Of a stretch of 6,188 bases of DNA, positions 1 through 6,188 are shown piece after piece. Source of the DNA: Methanosarcina sp. (lineage in GTDB: Archaea > Halobacteriota > Methanosarcinia > Methanosarcinales > Methanosarcinaceae); assembly GCA_017883485.1 (NCBI GenBank), contig JADGNM010000167.1, positions 1 through 6,188 on the forward strand, in the 5' to 3' direction. A model generated the notes under the pieces. That model worked only from the letters and a program-made list of their open reading frames with translations, was not told the origin of the DNA and did not search any database. The first letter of the stretch is position 1, and each line of letters starts with the position of its first letter. Position numbers and translations under genes: made by a program.

Positions 1-39
1 AGTTTTGTCTAAGAACACTAAACTATTCCCAAAATAACA

Positions 40-88
40 GCGGACGGCCCTTGCATACCCTACCTTTTAAGGTAGGGTGGCCGTCCGC
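40..88. repeat. GC-rich 49-bp interrupted inverted repeat at the broken 3' end of islB
   Basis: Two nested inverted repeats are visible. The outer arms GCGGACGGCC (40-49) and GGCCGTCCGC (79-88) are perfect 10-bp complements. The inner arms ACCCTACCTT (57-66) and AAGGTAGGGT (69-78) are also perfect, with a 2-nt loop. A 7-nt bulge (50-56) lies on one side only. The element is far more GC-rich than its surroundings. It begins just where the activase reading frame loses family likeness, after the residues FINQIA, so I infer an inserted hairpin element or the end of a larger one. A terminator-like hairpin is possible, but no T-run follows on the minus strand. No target duplication could be identified. 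Confidence 0.8.
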
Positions 89-675
89 AATTTGATTAAT
101 GAAATTAGCGATGGCAACTACATCTTCCTCTGAGTCATTAAAACCCGGAATGACAGTTGTCCGTACAATTATAGGGGTATTTGGAAAACGTTTACACAAT
201 TTCCCAAAGTTCTCTAATATCTTTTTATTTTCTACACCGGTAAACTCTTTGTGTTTAGCAGAATCAATGCATTTTATATCAAAGAAAATAGTGTCCAGGT
301 GTGCACACACCTTTTCAATGGCATCCCACTCGGCGTACCCGCAGGTTTCCAAAGAAGTATTTATTCTTCTTCTTTTAGCTTCCTTGACTAGTCCGGCGGC
401 AAACTCGGGTTGCATTAAAGGTTCGCCGCCGCCAATAGTTAAACCTCCCCCAGATCTTGAATAAAAAACGCTATCCTTCTCGACAGCTTTCAGTACATCC
501 TCAATACTCATCAGTTTGCCAAAGGTAAATAGTGCTTTTGACGGACAGACCTCAGCACATTTAAGACAATTATCGCATAATTCTCTGTTAATTTTTATTT
601 TATTATTGCTGCTGTCTACCTCAATAGCCCCTGAATGGCAAACTTTTAAGCATAAACTGCATTCTTCGGTACCTA

Positions 676-752
676 TAGTCACGCCTGTAATTGCTGCAAT
701 TAAAAACCGCTTTACACCTATTGGAAAGTTGCATTATTTAGCCTCGTGACTA
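676..752. mobile_element. 77-bp MITE-like element inserted in islB (TA target duplication)
   Basis: The element has perfect 8-bp terminal inverted repeats, TAGTCACG at 676-683 and CGTGACTA at 745-752, each flanked by TA (674-675 and 753-754). With the flanking TA included, the arms pair over 10 bp. Removing 79 bp (element plus one TA) restores the islB frame and a contiguous cysteine motif, which is strong evidence for a real insertion. The TA duplication is typical of IS630/Tc1-mariner-type transposition. The element is far too short to encode a transposase, so it would have moved in trans. Inside is a small palindrome, AATTGC-T-GCAATT (688-700). On the islB strand the insertion adds an immediate TAG stop and shifts the frame by one base. 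Confidence 0.85.
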
Positions 753-954
753 TATGCATTTATTTGTATTGTATGCCAACTCCGGATGAGACAGTTGGGA
801 TTCGGGATTGCTGCACCATTTGCATCTCAAAGGACAGCCTTTTAAAAAGACCAGCGTTCTGATGCCAGGCCCATCATGCAAAGAATAACGCTGAATATTA
901 AAAACGTACCCATATTTATTTTTGTCAAAGATATTGGTCTCACTCACTTAAAGA

Positions 955-960
955 CCTCCT
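955..960 (-). promoter_or_regulatory. Ribosome-binding site of islB
   Basis: AGGAGG on the minus strand ends seven bases before the GTG codon at 947-945. Near-ideal spacing and a full anti-16S match fix GTG as the islB start although no ATG is near. Because islA and islB lie only 139 bp apart on the same strand, I infer one transcript with separate translation starts. Confidence 0.75.
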
Positions 961-994
961 GCATAAAATGACGCAGCCCAAATGTATAAGCGGG

Positions 995-1084
995 AAATAC
1001 ATCAAAAGCATGTCATACGTCATATAAGTGGCATACGTCATAAAAGTGGCATACGTCATAAACATGGCAGACATCAAAAACATG
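995..1084. repeat. 18-bp tandem repeat, five units, between islA and islB
   Basis: Five consecutive 18-bp units fill 995-1012, 1013-1030, 1031-1048, 1049-1066 and 1067-1084. The middle units are nearly identical, with core GCATACGTCATAAAAGTG on the plus strand, and the outer ones have diverged (ATACATCA, CAGACATCA). The array starts three bases after the islA stop codon and ends 35 bp before the islB ribosome-binding site. Each unit contains TACGTCA. Because 18 is a multiple of three, the minus strand is open across the array; the 47-codon frame it creates (1083-940, hexapeptide repeats such as TFMTYA) has no ribosome-binding site, and I regard it as a by-product. It is most likely a slippage-generated minisatellite; a regulatory role is not supported. 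Confidence 0.85.
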
Positions 1085-1086
1085 AT

Positions 1087-3568
1087 TCACATATCACTGT
1101 GTTCTGTTCTTGCTATAATATCATCTTGCAGATCGGGTGACAGGTCAACGAAATATGCACTATAGCCTGCAACTCTTACCAGTAAATTGCGGTATATATT
1201 CGGGTCTTTCTTTGCTGCTAGCAAAGTTTCCTTATTAATAATGTTGAACTGAATATGCCAAAGTTTTAAGTCACACCATGTCCTGATAAACGATATCAAA
1301 TTTTTAGTACCTTCTTCCCCTGCCACACATGAAGGACTTAACTTGATATTTAATAGTCGGGAGGCACGTTCCCTGTAATTATAGTTCTTGGAGTTAAAGT
1401 TAGATAACAAAACGGCAGTTGGACCATTTACATCAGCGCCATGGGAGGCGGATGACCCGTCAGAAAGTGGTGTCCATGCCTTTCTGCCATTGGGTGTAGC
1501 GCTTACAACCCTACCGAATGGAACGTGGGAAGTGAACGGTACCAGTCTAAAGTCAAGGTATACTCCCAATTCCTTGGAATACTTCCTGGCGAACTTGATG
1601 GATTCCCGGTCAATGTCTTTTGCGATTGCATCAGTATATGGGTCATTATTACCGAACTTGGGGGCGTTTAGCAACATTTGCCTCAGGACTTCTTTGCTCT
1701 CAAAGTTGTTGTTTAACGCAGCTAACAGTTCATCCATTGTTATCTTTTTCTCTTCAAAAACAAGCTTTTTAATTGCGGCCAGGGAGTCAACGACAGTAAC
1801 ATATCCAATACATTCGAAATATCCTAAATTAATGCCCCCTTCAATATAAGGAGTATGCAGGTCTACACAATTTTTCATGCAAAGATCATGCAGGGCCGAA
1901 CCGAGGGGTGTTGCAAAATGTTTTGGCCTCAAATTGTTAATTACATGCTGTTGAATAAAAGCATGCTTAAGAAAATTTGTTTGTTGTGCTAAGTAGGCGG
2001 CCCAAAATTCATCCCAGGTCTTAAATTCCTTGGATCCCCCGTTTCCAGCCCGATTTTCTCGCCGCCGTAAAGCTTCATTCTCCCGGAATATAAAGTCATT
2101 TCGACTGCCGCTGCATAGTTTACGTAGGCACAGCCGCTTGTAAAGGTGTCCCTGTTCGGCATCCGGCATTCAGAGCAGCCTGAAACTGCATAATCGTTAG
2201 CTTCTTCGAAAGTGGCTCCCTTGGCCAGCAGCAGGGGAATAACTTCTTCATCATTTATTAATTTGGGGAAACCGGAACCTTCTTTAATCGTTTCAGCTAC
2301 TTCATAGACGTATCTTTCGGGAGCACGGGCGTGTATTCTGGCTGCAAGGTCAGGGTAATTGAGAGGGAATTCCCGCTTTGATTTCAAGAATAAATAAGTT
2401 AGTTCGTTTGATGCATCAAGACCGTCCAAAGTTTGACCGCCTATAGTAACAGCTTCCCAGTGAGCATATCCTTCGTTGAAAGCACCACCGGTCGGAGAAA
2501 TATACAGGTCAATAAACTGGGCCATTGCCACCCACATGCATTCCAGTAACTCTATAGCCTTTTCTTCAGTTATGCGGCCTTCCACAAGATCCTTTCTATA
2601 GTAGGGATAGAGATATTGGTCCATTCTGCCGTTGGAGATAATGGTACCGGTCTTTTGTTCAATACGGGAAAACATTTGTATGAACCATTAGGACTGGACA
2701 GCTTCATGGAACGTGCGGGCAGGATTTTCCGGCACCCACTCACATATTCGTGCGATGTCCAGTAACTCTTTTTTCCTCTGTTCATCACTTTCTTTTGCTG
2801 CCATTTCAGTAGCTAATTCCGAATGTTTTTTAGCCCAGATAACAACGGCATCACATACATTTATTACAGCCTGAAGGAAAGTAGCTTTCTCAATTGTATC
2901 AACAGGACTCAGGGGATCGAGGGAGTTAAGCTGCTTTTGAGCTTCTTCTTTTATGCTTTTAATCCCTCTTTTCAGCACTTTTTCATAGTCATGAACCCAC
3001 TGAATGGAAGAACGGAATGATGCAGTTTCATTGACGATAAATCTTGATTTTAATGAATCTTTTGGGTCATAGGTGAGTTTTAAGGTCTCTTCTGGCAGGG
3101 CCTTAGCCAGACTCTCGTGGAATGTTTTGCCTTTCCAATAAGGTGCGATTTCTTTAATTACTATACCAGCATCTTCCTTGGAAATGTTGAAAGGCGATTC
3201 AACCCGGCTGGGCAACTGTTCAATTGCGAGATCAGGAAATCTCCATCTAATTCTGGATACAAAATCCCGTATCTTCCGGAGTAACCGGATCTGCCTACCA
3301 GAAGCTGGTTCCTGTCTATATAGACGGTTATATTTTCAGCTATGTGTTTAAGTGCTTTTGACCATCTTAGAACCAATGGTTGACCTTCGGTTTGTTTAAA
3401 AGACTCTGTAAAAAACGTAGCCCTTTCAATATCAATTCGGGGTCGCTGGGCTTGAAAACTGTTAAGGATATTGAAAACTCTCTCCCTGCCTGTAAAATCT
3501 TTCTTGCCCTGCAGTTCCTCCTGTATCCGTTGCTCTTGAGGTGACAGGACAGTACAACAGTAATTTAT
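1087..3568 (-). pseudogene. islA: Broken isethionate sulfite-lyase, glycyl radical enzyme (islA/iseG)
   Basis: The intact enzyme would use a glycyl radical and a cysteine thiyl to cleave the C-S bond of isethionate, giving acetaldehyde and sulfite. The C-terminal radical loop is RVAGYSAYF with Gly at 1167-1165. The thiyl Cys and catalytic Glu lie in SGCSE (Cys 2177-2175, Glu 2171-2169). I recalled the sulfite-lyase numbering and checked the spacing: Arg and Gln in FRSSIQW (3014 and 3002) match R189/Q193. Trp in AHWEAV (2459) matches W374. Cys lies exactly 279 codons after Arg, matching C468. Arg and Phe in FRLVPF (1548, 1536) match R678/F682 after allowing one lost base. Gly follows 127 codons later, matching G805. 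The reading is broken by a one-base deletion near 3232 (FL/DLAIEQLPSRVESPF), an in-frame TAA at 2690-2688 (AVQS-stop-WFIQM), and a one-base deletion near 2026 ([11 protein letters not shown]). The repaired protein is about 827 residues against about 830 recalled. A related sulfonate lyase such as HpsG cannot be excluded. Confidence 0.85.
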
Positions 3569-3575
3569 ACCATTT

Positions 3576-3580
3576 CCTCC
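3576..3580 (-). promoter_or_regulatory. Ribosome-binding site of islA, placing its start at an ATA codon
   Basis: GGAGG on the minus strand is followed after seven bases by ATA (3568-3566), which is in frame with INYCCTVLSPQEQR and the rest of the enzyme. The nearby ATG at 3573-3571 is only two bases from GGAGG, is in a different frame, and meets TAA two codons later, so it is not a usable start. I infer that the original ATG start mutated to ATA, a fourth lesion in islA. Confidence 0.55.
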
Positions 3581-3626
3581 AGTTTGGAAAATATAGTTAT
3601 TATCTAGGAATTATATATGAATGCAG

Positions 3627-3636
3627 TTATATATAA
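3627..3636 (-). promoter_or_regulatory. Candidate archaeal TATA box upstream of islA
   Basis: TTATATATAA lies about 59 bases before the inferred islA start. Transcription starting about 25 bases after it would leave a leader of about 35 bases holding the GGAGG site. A second AT-rich stretch, ATATATAA (minus strand, about 3611-3618), is closer and could also serve. Assignment depends on the host being archaeal. Confidence 0.35.
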
Positions 3637-3664
3637 GGAGTCCATCCCAAAAGCCATTTTTATC

Positions 3665-3805
3665 TTAATCATTTAATAGTTTCCAGAATCGTTTTTCATG
3701 ATCAGAGACTTGATCAACCATCCGGAATGTAATATTTGGGAAGCAAATTCTTAGTTCCGGAATGAGCTCGTAATAAATTGGGAATCGATGCACTAGGAAG
3801 AAGTC
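3665..3805 (-). pseudogene. Possible C-terminal coding remnant, unidentified
   Basis: This is the gap between the binding-protein gene and the islA leader. One minus-strand frame stays open from the end of the binding-protein gene to TAA at 3667-3665. It reads GDFFLVHRFPIYYELIPELR and on to a tail VSDHEKRFWKLLND. The mix of charged and aromatic residues looks protein-like, but there is no start codon with a ribosome-binding site and I recognise no family. It may be the tail of a lost gene or a chance open frame. Confidence 0.2.
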
Positions 3806-4820
3806 ACCAGACACTTTTGAATTGATCCGTATATAAATCCGAAACCTTAAAATCGCCTGGCTTTATGAGGCCTTGCACGGTCATTTCATCCAGCCATGTC
3901 TGTAACTGGGACTCATTGACATTTCCTTTATCGCTGTAATAATGAGATATGGCTCCTCCTTCGCACAGCTCGAGCCTATCGGCTGTTATATTTCCCGCTT
4001 CCCGAGGATTTTCGTTGCACCATCGCTCTGATTCCTTATATCCCGTGATGAACTTTTCCACAGTCATAGGATGGGACTGTATAAAGCTTTCCTTGCATAT
4101 AAGCAGAGTCATTCCCCCTGCCTCGCCAAGAGCATCCGAGCTGCTTGCTAGAGATCTTGCATTCAAACGCTTTTGGGCACACCCGCTGTATGCGGTCTGC
4201 AATACGGCGATATCTATAATACCCTCCCTAAGCGCCTGCTGCTGGTTCTCTTCGGGTATCACCATATACTCTATCTTATTTGCGGGTATCCCATACTTTC
4301 GTAAAAGTGCATTTGTTTGCAAATCGGAGCTGCACCCAAGAGCCCCAACACCTACTTTTATAGTCCGATTACTGTTTTTTATGGACTCAAAAGAGGTAAG
4401 TTCGCTATCATTAAGCACATCCCAGTGCAGGTATTCCTTTTTAGTGTCTCCGTCCCCTGGTGAGATCCCGCTTTGTGCCACCGCTTTTACTTTCACACCC
4501 GATTTGAGCAGATTAACCAGCGTTAAAGGGTCTGCATCCAGAACATCAATCTGTCCTAATGCAAGAGCATAAGGTCTCTGCGTAGCCACGGTCTGCCCAA
4601 CATCGATATAATCGATACCCTGTTTTTTAAAAAATCCCTGCTGGCTCCCGACGAACCAGGGGATGCCGGTACAATCATTTGTTACACTGGCCCTAAAAGT
4701 GTACTTGCTCTTATCAGCATCATTCTGACCGAATGTGTATACTCCATAGGAGGCAATAGCCAGTAAAACAAAAGCTGCAATGCCTGAATATATCCATTTA
4801 GACGATTTTTTTTCTGCCAT
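3804..4820 (-). CDS. Membrane-anchored ABC-type substrate-binding protein (NMT1/SsuA/TauA-like)
   Basis: This is a 338-residue extracytoplasmic solute-binding protein, a fold used for sulfonates, taurine, nitrate or pyrimidine precursors. Residues 1-11 are charged, and about 12-30 form one hydrophobic helix with no lipobox cysteine, so it should stay tethered by an uncleaved N-terminal segment. The family signature follows: IPWFVGSQQGFFKKQGID at 53-70, then the ligand-cleft segments ALALGQIDVLDADPLTLVN and VGVGALGCSSDLQTNALLRK. It has four N-x-S/T sequons. The ATG directly follows the stop of the upstream gene (TAAATG); GGAA just before it is a weak ribosome-binding site, and coupling to the upstream gene is likely. 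The frame is intact. No permease or ATPase gene is in the window, so it is an orphan here or its partners lie elsewhere. The ligand cannot be told from sequence; the dead islA 235 bp away makes a sulfonate tempting but unproven. Confidence 0.85.
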   Translation of the reverse strand: MAEKKSSKWIYSGIAAFVLLAIASYGVYTFGQNDADKSKYTFRASVTNDCTGIPWFVGSQQGFFKKQGIDYIDVGQTVATQRPYALALGQIDVLDADPLTLVNLLKSGVKVKAVAQSGISPGDGDTKKEYLHWDVLNDSELTSFESIKNSNRTIKVGVGALGCSSDLQTNALLRKYGIPANKIEYMVIPEENQQQALREGIIDIAVLQTAYSGCAQKRLNARSLASSSDALGEAGGMTLLICKESFIQSHPMTVEKFITGYKESERWCNENPREAGNITADRLELCEGGAISHYYSDKGNVNESQLQTWLDEMTVQGLIKPGDFKVSDLYTDQFKSVW

Positions 4821-5402
4821 TTATTCCAAACCTTTGGTGTATATGCCAAAATTCCTGAAGCGATCCATGACCGAGATGTTAACTTTTATATACTCGTCCA
4901 CAGTGCTGTTAGTAAAATGAATCAGCTGGATTCTTGAACTATTGTTATACCATGAAGCTCCAGACTCAAGGACCAAAGGCTTACTGTTATAATCCAGCTG
5001 TACCGTACCCTCTTTATCTACGCTCTTTATGGTGATGTTGTTTTTATTGTATGGCAGCTCATATGCCCCGTAAAGGTAAATTTCTCCTCCGTGACAGGCA
5101 TTTTTCCCTATACCCTTACCATTCCCTAGCATAACCTTAAGGCTCTCATTAAGGGTGGGGAACCATACAGCTTTCAGGAGGCTCTGGCTGGTTGTAGCAT
5201 TATAGGTAGGATAACCCATGTACACATACGCGTTAATTTCGGGGTTATCAGCCAGGACTCCATGGGTCTCAACATAGTGCTCCACGAAAACGTATTCATT
5301 GGGACCGACGGTTTTCGGATTTAATATCGAGTAACAACCTAAGGCTATCAGGATGACTATGCCTATTGCAGCCAGAAAAATGATCAGTACCTTTCTTTCC
5401 AT
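4821..5402 (-). CDS. Membrane-anchored, sequon-rich surface protein of unknown function
   Basis: I do not recognise a family for this 193-residue protein. Residues 5-23 form one strongly hydrophobic helix ending in ALGC (Cys23). That could be an uncleaved anchor or a loose lipobox, although the -3 residue is Ala rather than the usual Leu. The rest is hydrophilic and outside the membrane, rich in Asn and Tyr, and carries seven N-x-S/T sequons (NAT, NES, NIT, NNS, NSS, NST, NIS), which suggests heavy N-glycosylation. One other cysteine lies in KNACHGGE. The start ATG (5402-5400) is preceded by AAAGGT at a rather short three-base gap. Its stop abuts the ATG of the substrate-binding protein gene, so the two form an operon. 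I infer a surface partner or accessory of that binding protein. Confidence 0.8.
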   Translation of the reverse strand: MERKVLIIFLAAIGIVILIALGCYSILNPKTVGPNEYVFVEHYVETHGVLADNPEINAYVYMGYPTYNATTSQSLLKAVWFPTLNESLKVMLGNGKGIGKNACHGGEIYLYGAYELPYNKNNITIKSVDKEGTVQLDYNSKPLVLESGASWYNNSSRIQLIHFTNSTVDEYIKVNISVMDRFRNFGIYTKGLE

Positions 5403-5572
5403 GTGACCTTTTCCGATGGGTTAATAAATCGTATCATCATGCACTGGCATTTGCATCATTAGTTCCATTCATGTTCGTTTCACTGTCTCATCAGGATTTT
5501 TCTAGGACATCTCGATTTTGCGCCAACCATTTCAAGAACATCACTCCACTTCATTTATGTTAAATACTGACC

Positions 5573-5785
5573 TTATTTGCCTGCACTTTCCTTAAATGTC
5601 TCGTGCGATATCTTTTCAAAGTCCATCGTTTTCAGGTCAGCATATATTCAGTGTTATTTCCCTTCATGCCGCCAGAGATATCAATTCTCTGTCGAAATTC
5701 TCAGGCTGGCCTGACTTCAGGTCTTCCTTTACAGCCTTATTTGAAGTGCACCGGTAACTGCCACTACTGCTAAAGTATCGAAGCT
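5573..5785 (-). pseudogene. Frameshifted coding remnant, family not recognised
   Basis: Three short minus-strand pieces in different frames follow one another and look like one decayed coding sequence. The first reads SFDTLAVVAVTGAL (from 5785). The second is NKAVKEDLKSGQPENFDREL and a few further residues (5741-5664, ending TGA). The third is ADLKTMDFEKISHETFKESA-GK (5641-5573, ending TAA). The charged, helix-like composition and the natural-looking end fit a soluble protein's C-terminal part. Two frame changes would be needed to join them. I cannot name the family. It reads towards the surface-protein gene and is on the same strand. Confidence 0.35.
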
Positions 5786-5826
5786 AGAAGTGAAAATGTG
5801 AATAATACTCTCTTTTCCATGCATGA

Positions 5827-6122
5827 TTCCCAGATACAAACGACACCTATAATGTTAAAAATACTATTATTGAGGCAAAAGTTGCTCCTTTTCGGAGACA
5901 TAAGTGGATGGAGCACCTACTCCCGTCCATAGAAAAAGCGGTTAGTTGAAAATCCGGTCGTCCAAGATATGCGGTTGATGTTTTCATAATTGAGTTTCAA
6001 GCGTAACAAATGCTTGCGGCTTTCAGAAATCGAATTTATACATCCTTCCAGTCTCACTGAAATGCAGAATAAAAAAGCTAGGAAAAGAATTAGGTCGTCC
6101 AGCGTTATATGATTGGTGTTTT
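5827..6122 (+). pseudogene. Possible transposase N-terminal relics, two related copies
   Basis: The plus strand reads APFRRHKWMEHLLPSIEKAV, then TGA (5947-5949), then KSGRPRYAVDVFIIEF before TAA (6004-6006). About 137 bp further on, a second stretch reads KELGRPALYDWCFEALK in another frame. At DNA level both share GGTCGTCCA (5956-5964 and 6093-6101) followed by a TAT-rich stretch and TGATGTTTT or TGGTGTTTT. A basic GRPxxYxxxxF motif near the N-terminus is common in IS4/IS5-type transposases, so I suggest degenerate insertion-sequence debris. No inverted repeats or catalytic DDE region are visible. Confidence 0.3.
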
Positions 6123-6188
6123 GAAGCACTTAAATGTTAGAAGATTTCTTAGTGTCCACTTTGAATCTGTAATCCCTGCTTCTCTTGC

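Larger units (their letters stand above)
23..947 (-). pseudogene. islB: Broken islB/iseH-type glycyl-radical enzyme activating enzyme (radical SAM)
   Basis: This is the remnant of the radical-SAM activase that installs the glycyl radical on the GRE next door, using S-adenosylmethionine and a [4Fe-4S] cluster. The start is GTG at 947-945, seven bases after AGGAGG. Numbered on the repaired reading, residues 38-45 carry the radical-SAM motif CPLRCKWC (Cx3Cx2C). A ferredoxin-like cysteine set follows at 64-77 (CIGTEECSLCLKVC), then a second one at 98-108 (CDNCLKCAEVC). The SAM-contacting GGGEP sits at 146-150. The frame breaks after Cys64-Ile65 at a 79-bp insertion. Removing the insertion joins ATA to GGT and rebuilds KCIGTEECSLC exactly. 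The 3' end is also wrong: after FINQIA the frame runs into a GC-rich hairpin and stops at 23, about 281 residues on the repaired reading against roughly 290-320 for the family. The usual C-terminal part is therefore missing. The islB label rests on its neighbour islA; activase specificity cannot be read from this sequence alone. Confidence 0.88.
5403..6188. other. Gene-poor region: operon leader plus coding and mobile-element debris
   Basis: No intact gene with a credible start is seen across these 786 bases. The part nearest the operon (5403-5572) would hold its leader and promoter. TTTATTAA at about 5422-5429 and ATTTAACATAAA further upstream are TATA-like on the minus strand, but neither stands out. 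The remainder is described in the two remnant entries. A 70-codon open stretch at 6129-5917 on the minus strand has no ribosome-binding site and lies opposite the plus-strand relic. Confidence 0.6.

Noticed and set aside
940..1083. A 47-codon minus-strand frame with hexapeptide repeats, overlapping the islB start by eight bases.
   Set aside because: It exists because the 18-bp repeat is a multiple of three. There is no ribosome-binding site before its ATG and its composition is a repeat by-product.
995..1084. A CRISPR array, because of regular short repeats.
   Set aside because: The 18-bp units are contiguous with no unique spacers, and no cas genes are present.
1388..1849. A 153-codon plus-strand open frame opposite islA.
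   Set aside because: It lies wholly antisense to the well-supported glycyl-radical enzyme and shows no family features.
1087..3568. Frame breaks in islA as sequencing errors.
   Set aside because: Two indels, one nonsense codon and a start lesion cluster in islA, with a clean transposon insertion in its partner, while the neighbouring operon is intact over 1.6 kb. Decay explains this better, though read data would settle it.
3949..4572. A 207-codon plus-strand open frame opposite the substrate-binding protein gene.
   Set aside because: It is a shadow of the intact minus-strand gene, with Ser/Pro/Leu-rich noise and no ribosome-binding site.
5917..6129. A 70-codon minus-strand open frame near the right edge.
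   Set aside because: No ribosome-binding site or recognised motif; the opposite strand carries the more convincing transposase-like motif.

Overview
The window looks like a decayed, laterally acquired metabolic island next to a small intact operon. All recognisable genes are on the minus strand, so the order of reading is right to left. I lean towards a Methanosarcina-like methanogenic archaeon. The reasons are moderate GC, long gene-poor stretches with coding debris, two surface proteins held by an N-terminal membrane helix and rich in N-x-S/T sequons, frequent ATA isoleucine codons in the binding-protein gene, and a TATA-like box upstream of the enzyme gene. A Gram-positive anaerobe is not excluded. 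The host call is inference only.

Left half (23-3568): a two-gene glycyl-radical enzyme (GRE) system in the order islA then islB, both broken. islA encodes a GRE about 827 residues long. Its candidate catalytic and sulfonate-binding residues fall at exactly the spacings I recall for isethionate sulfite-lyase (R189, Q193, W374, C468, E470, R678, F682, G805). It is disrupted by two single-base deletions and a TAA nonsense codon, and its start codon appears to be ATA. islB encodes the matching radical-SAM activating enzyme. It is split by a 77-bp mini-element with 8-bp terminal inverted repeats and a TA target duplication, and its C-terminus is replaced by sequence starting at a GC-rich 49-bp inverted repeat. 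An 18-bp tandem repeat of five units separates the two genes. The intact system would have cleaved isethionate to acetaldehyde and sulfite; here it should be dead.

Middle (3569-3803): the islA leader, with a strong ribosome-binding site and a TATA-like box. It also holds a short open stretch that may be the tail of another lost gene.

Right half (3804-5402): an intact two-gene operon joined as TAAATG. The first gene (4821-5402) encodes an unrecognised membrane-anchored, sequon-rich surface protein. The second (3804-4820) encodes a membrane-anchored substrate-binding protein of the NMT1/SsuA/TauA type. No permease or ATPase gene is visible.

Far right (5403-6188): no intact gene. It holds the operon leader, a frameshifted coding remnant on the minus strand (about 5573-5785), and two related degenerate stretches on the plus strand (about 5827-6122) that may be transposase relics.
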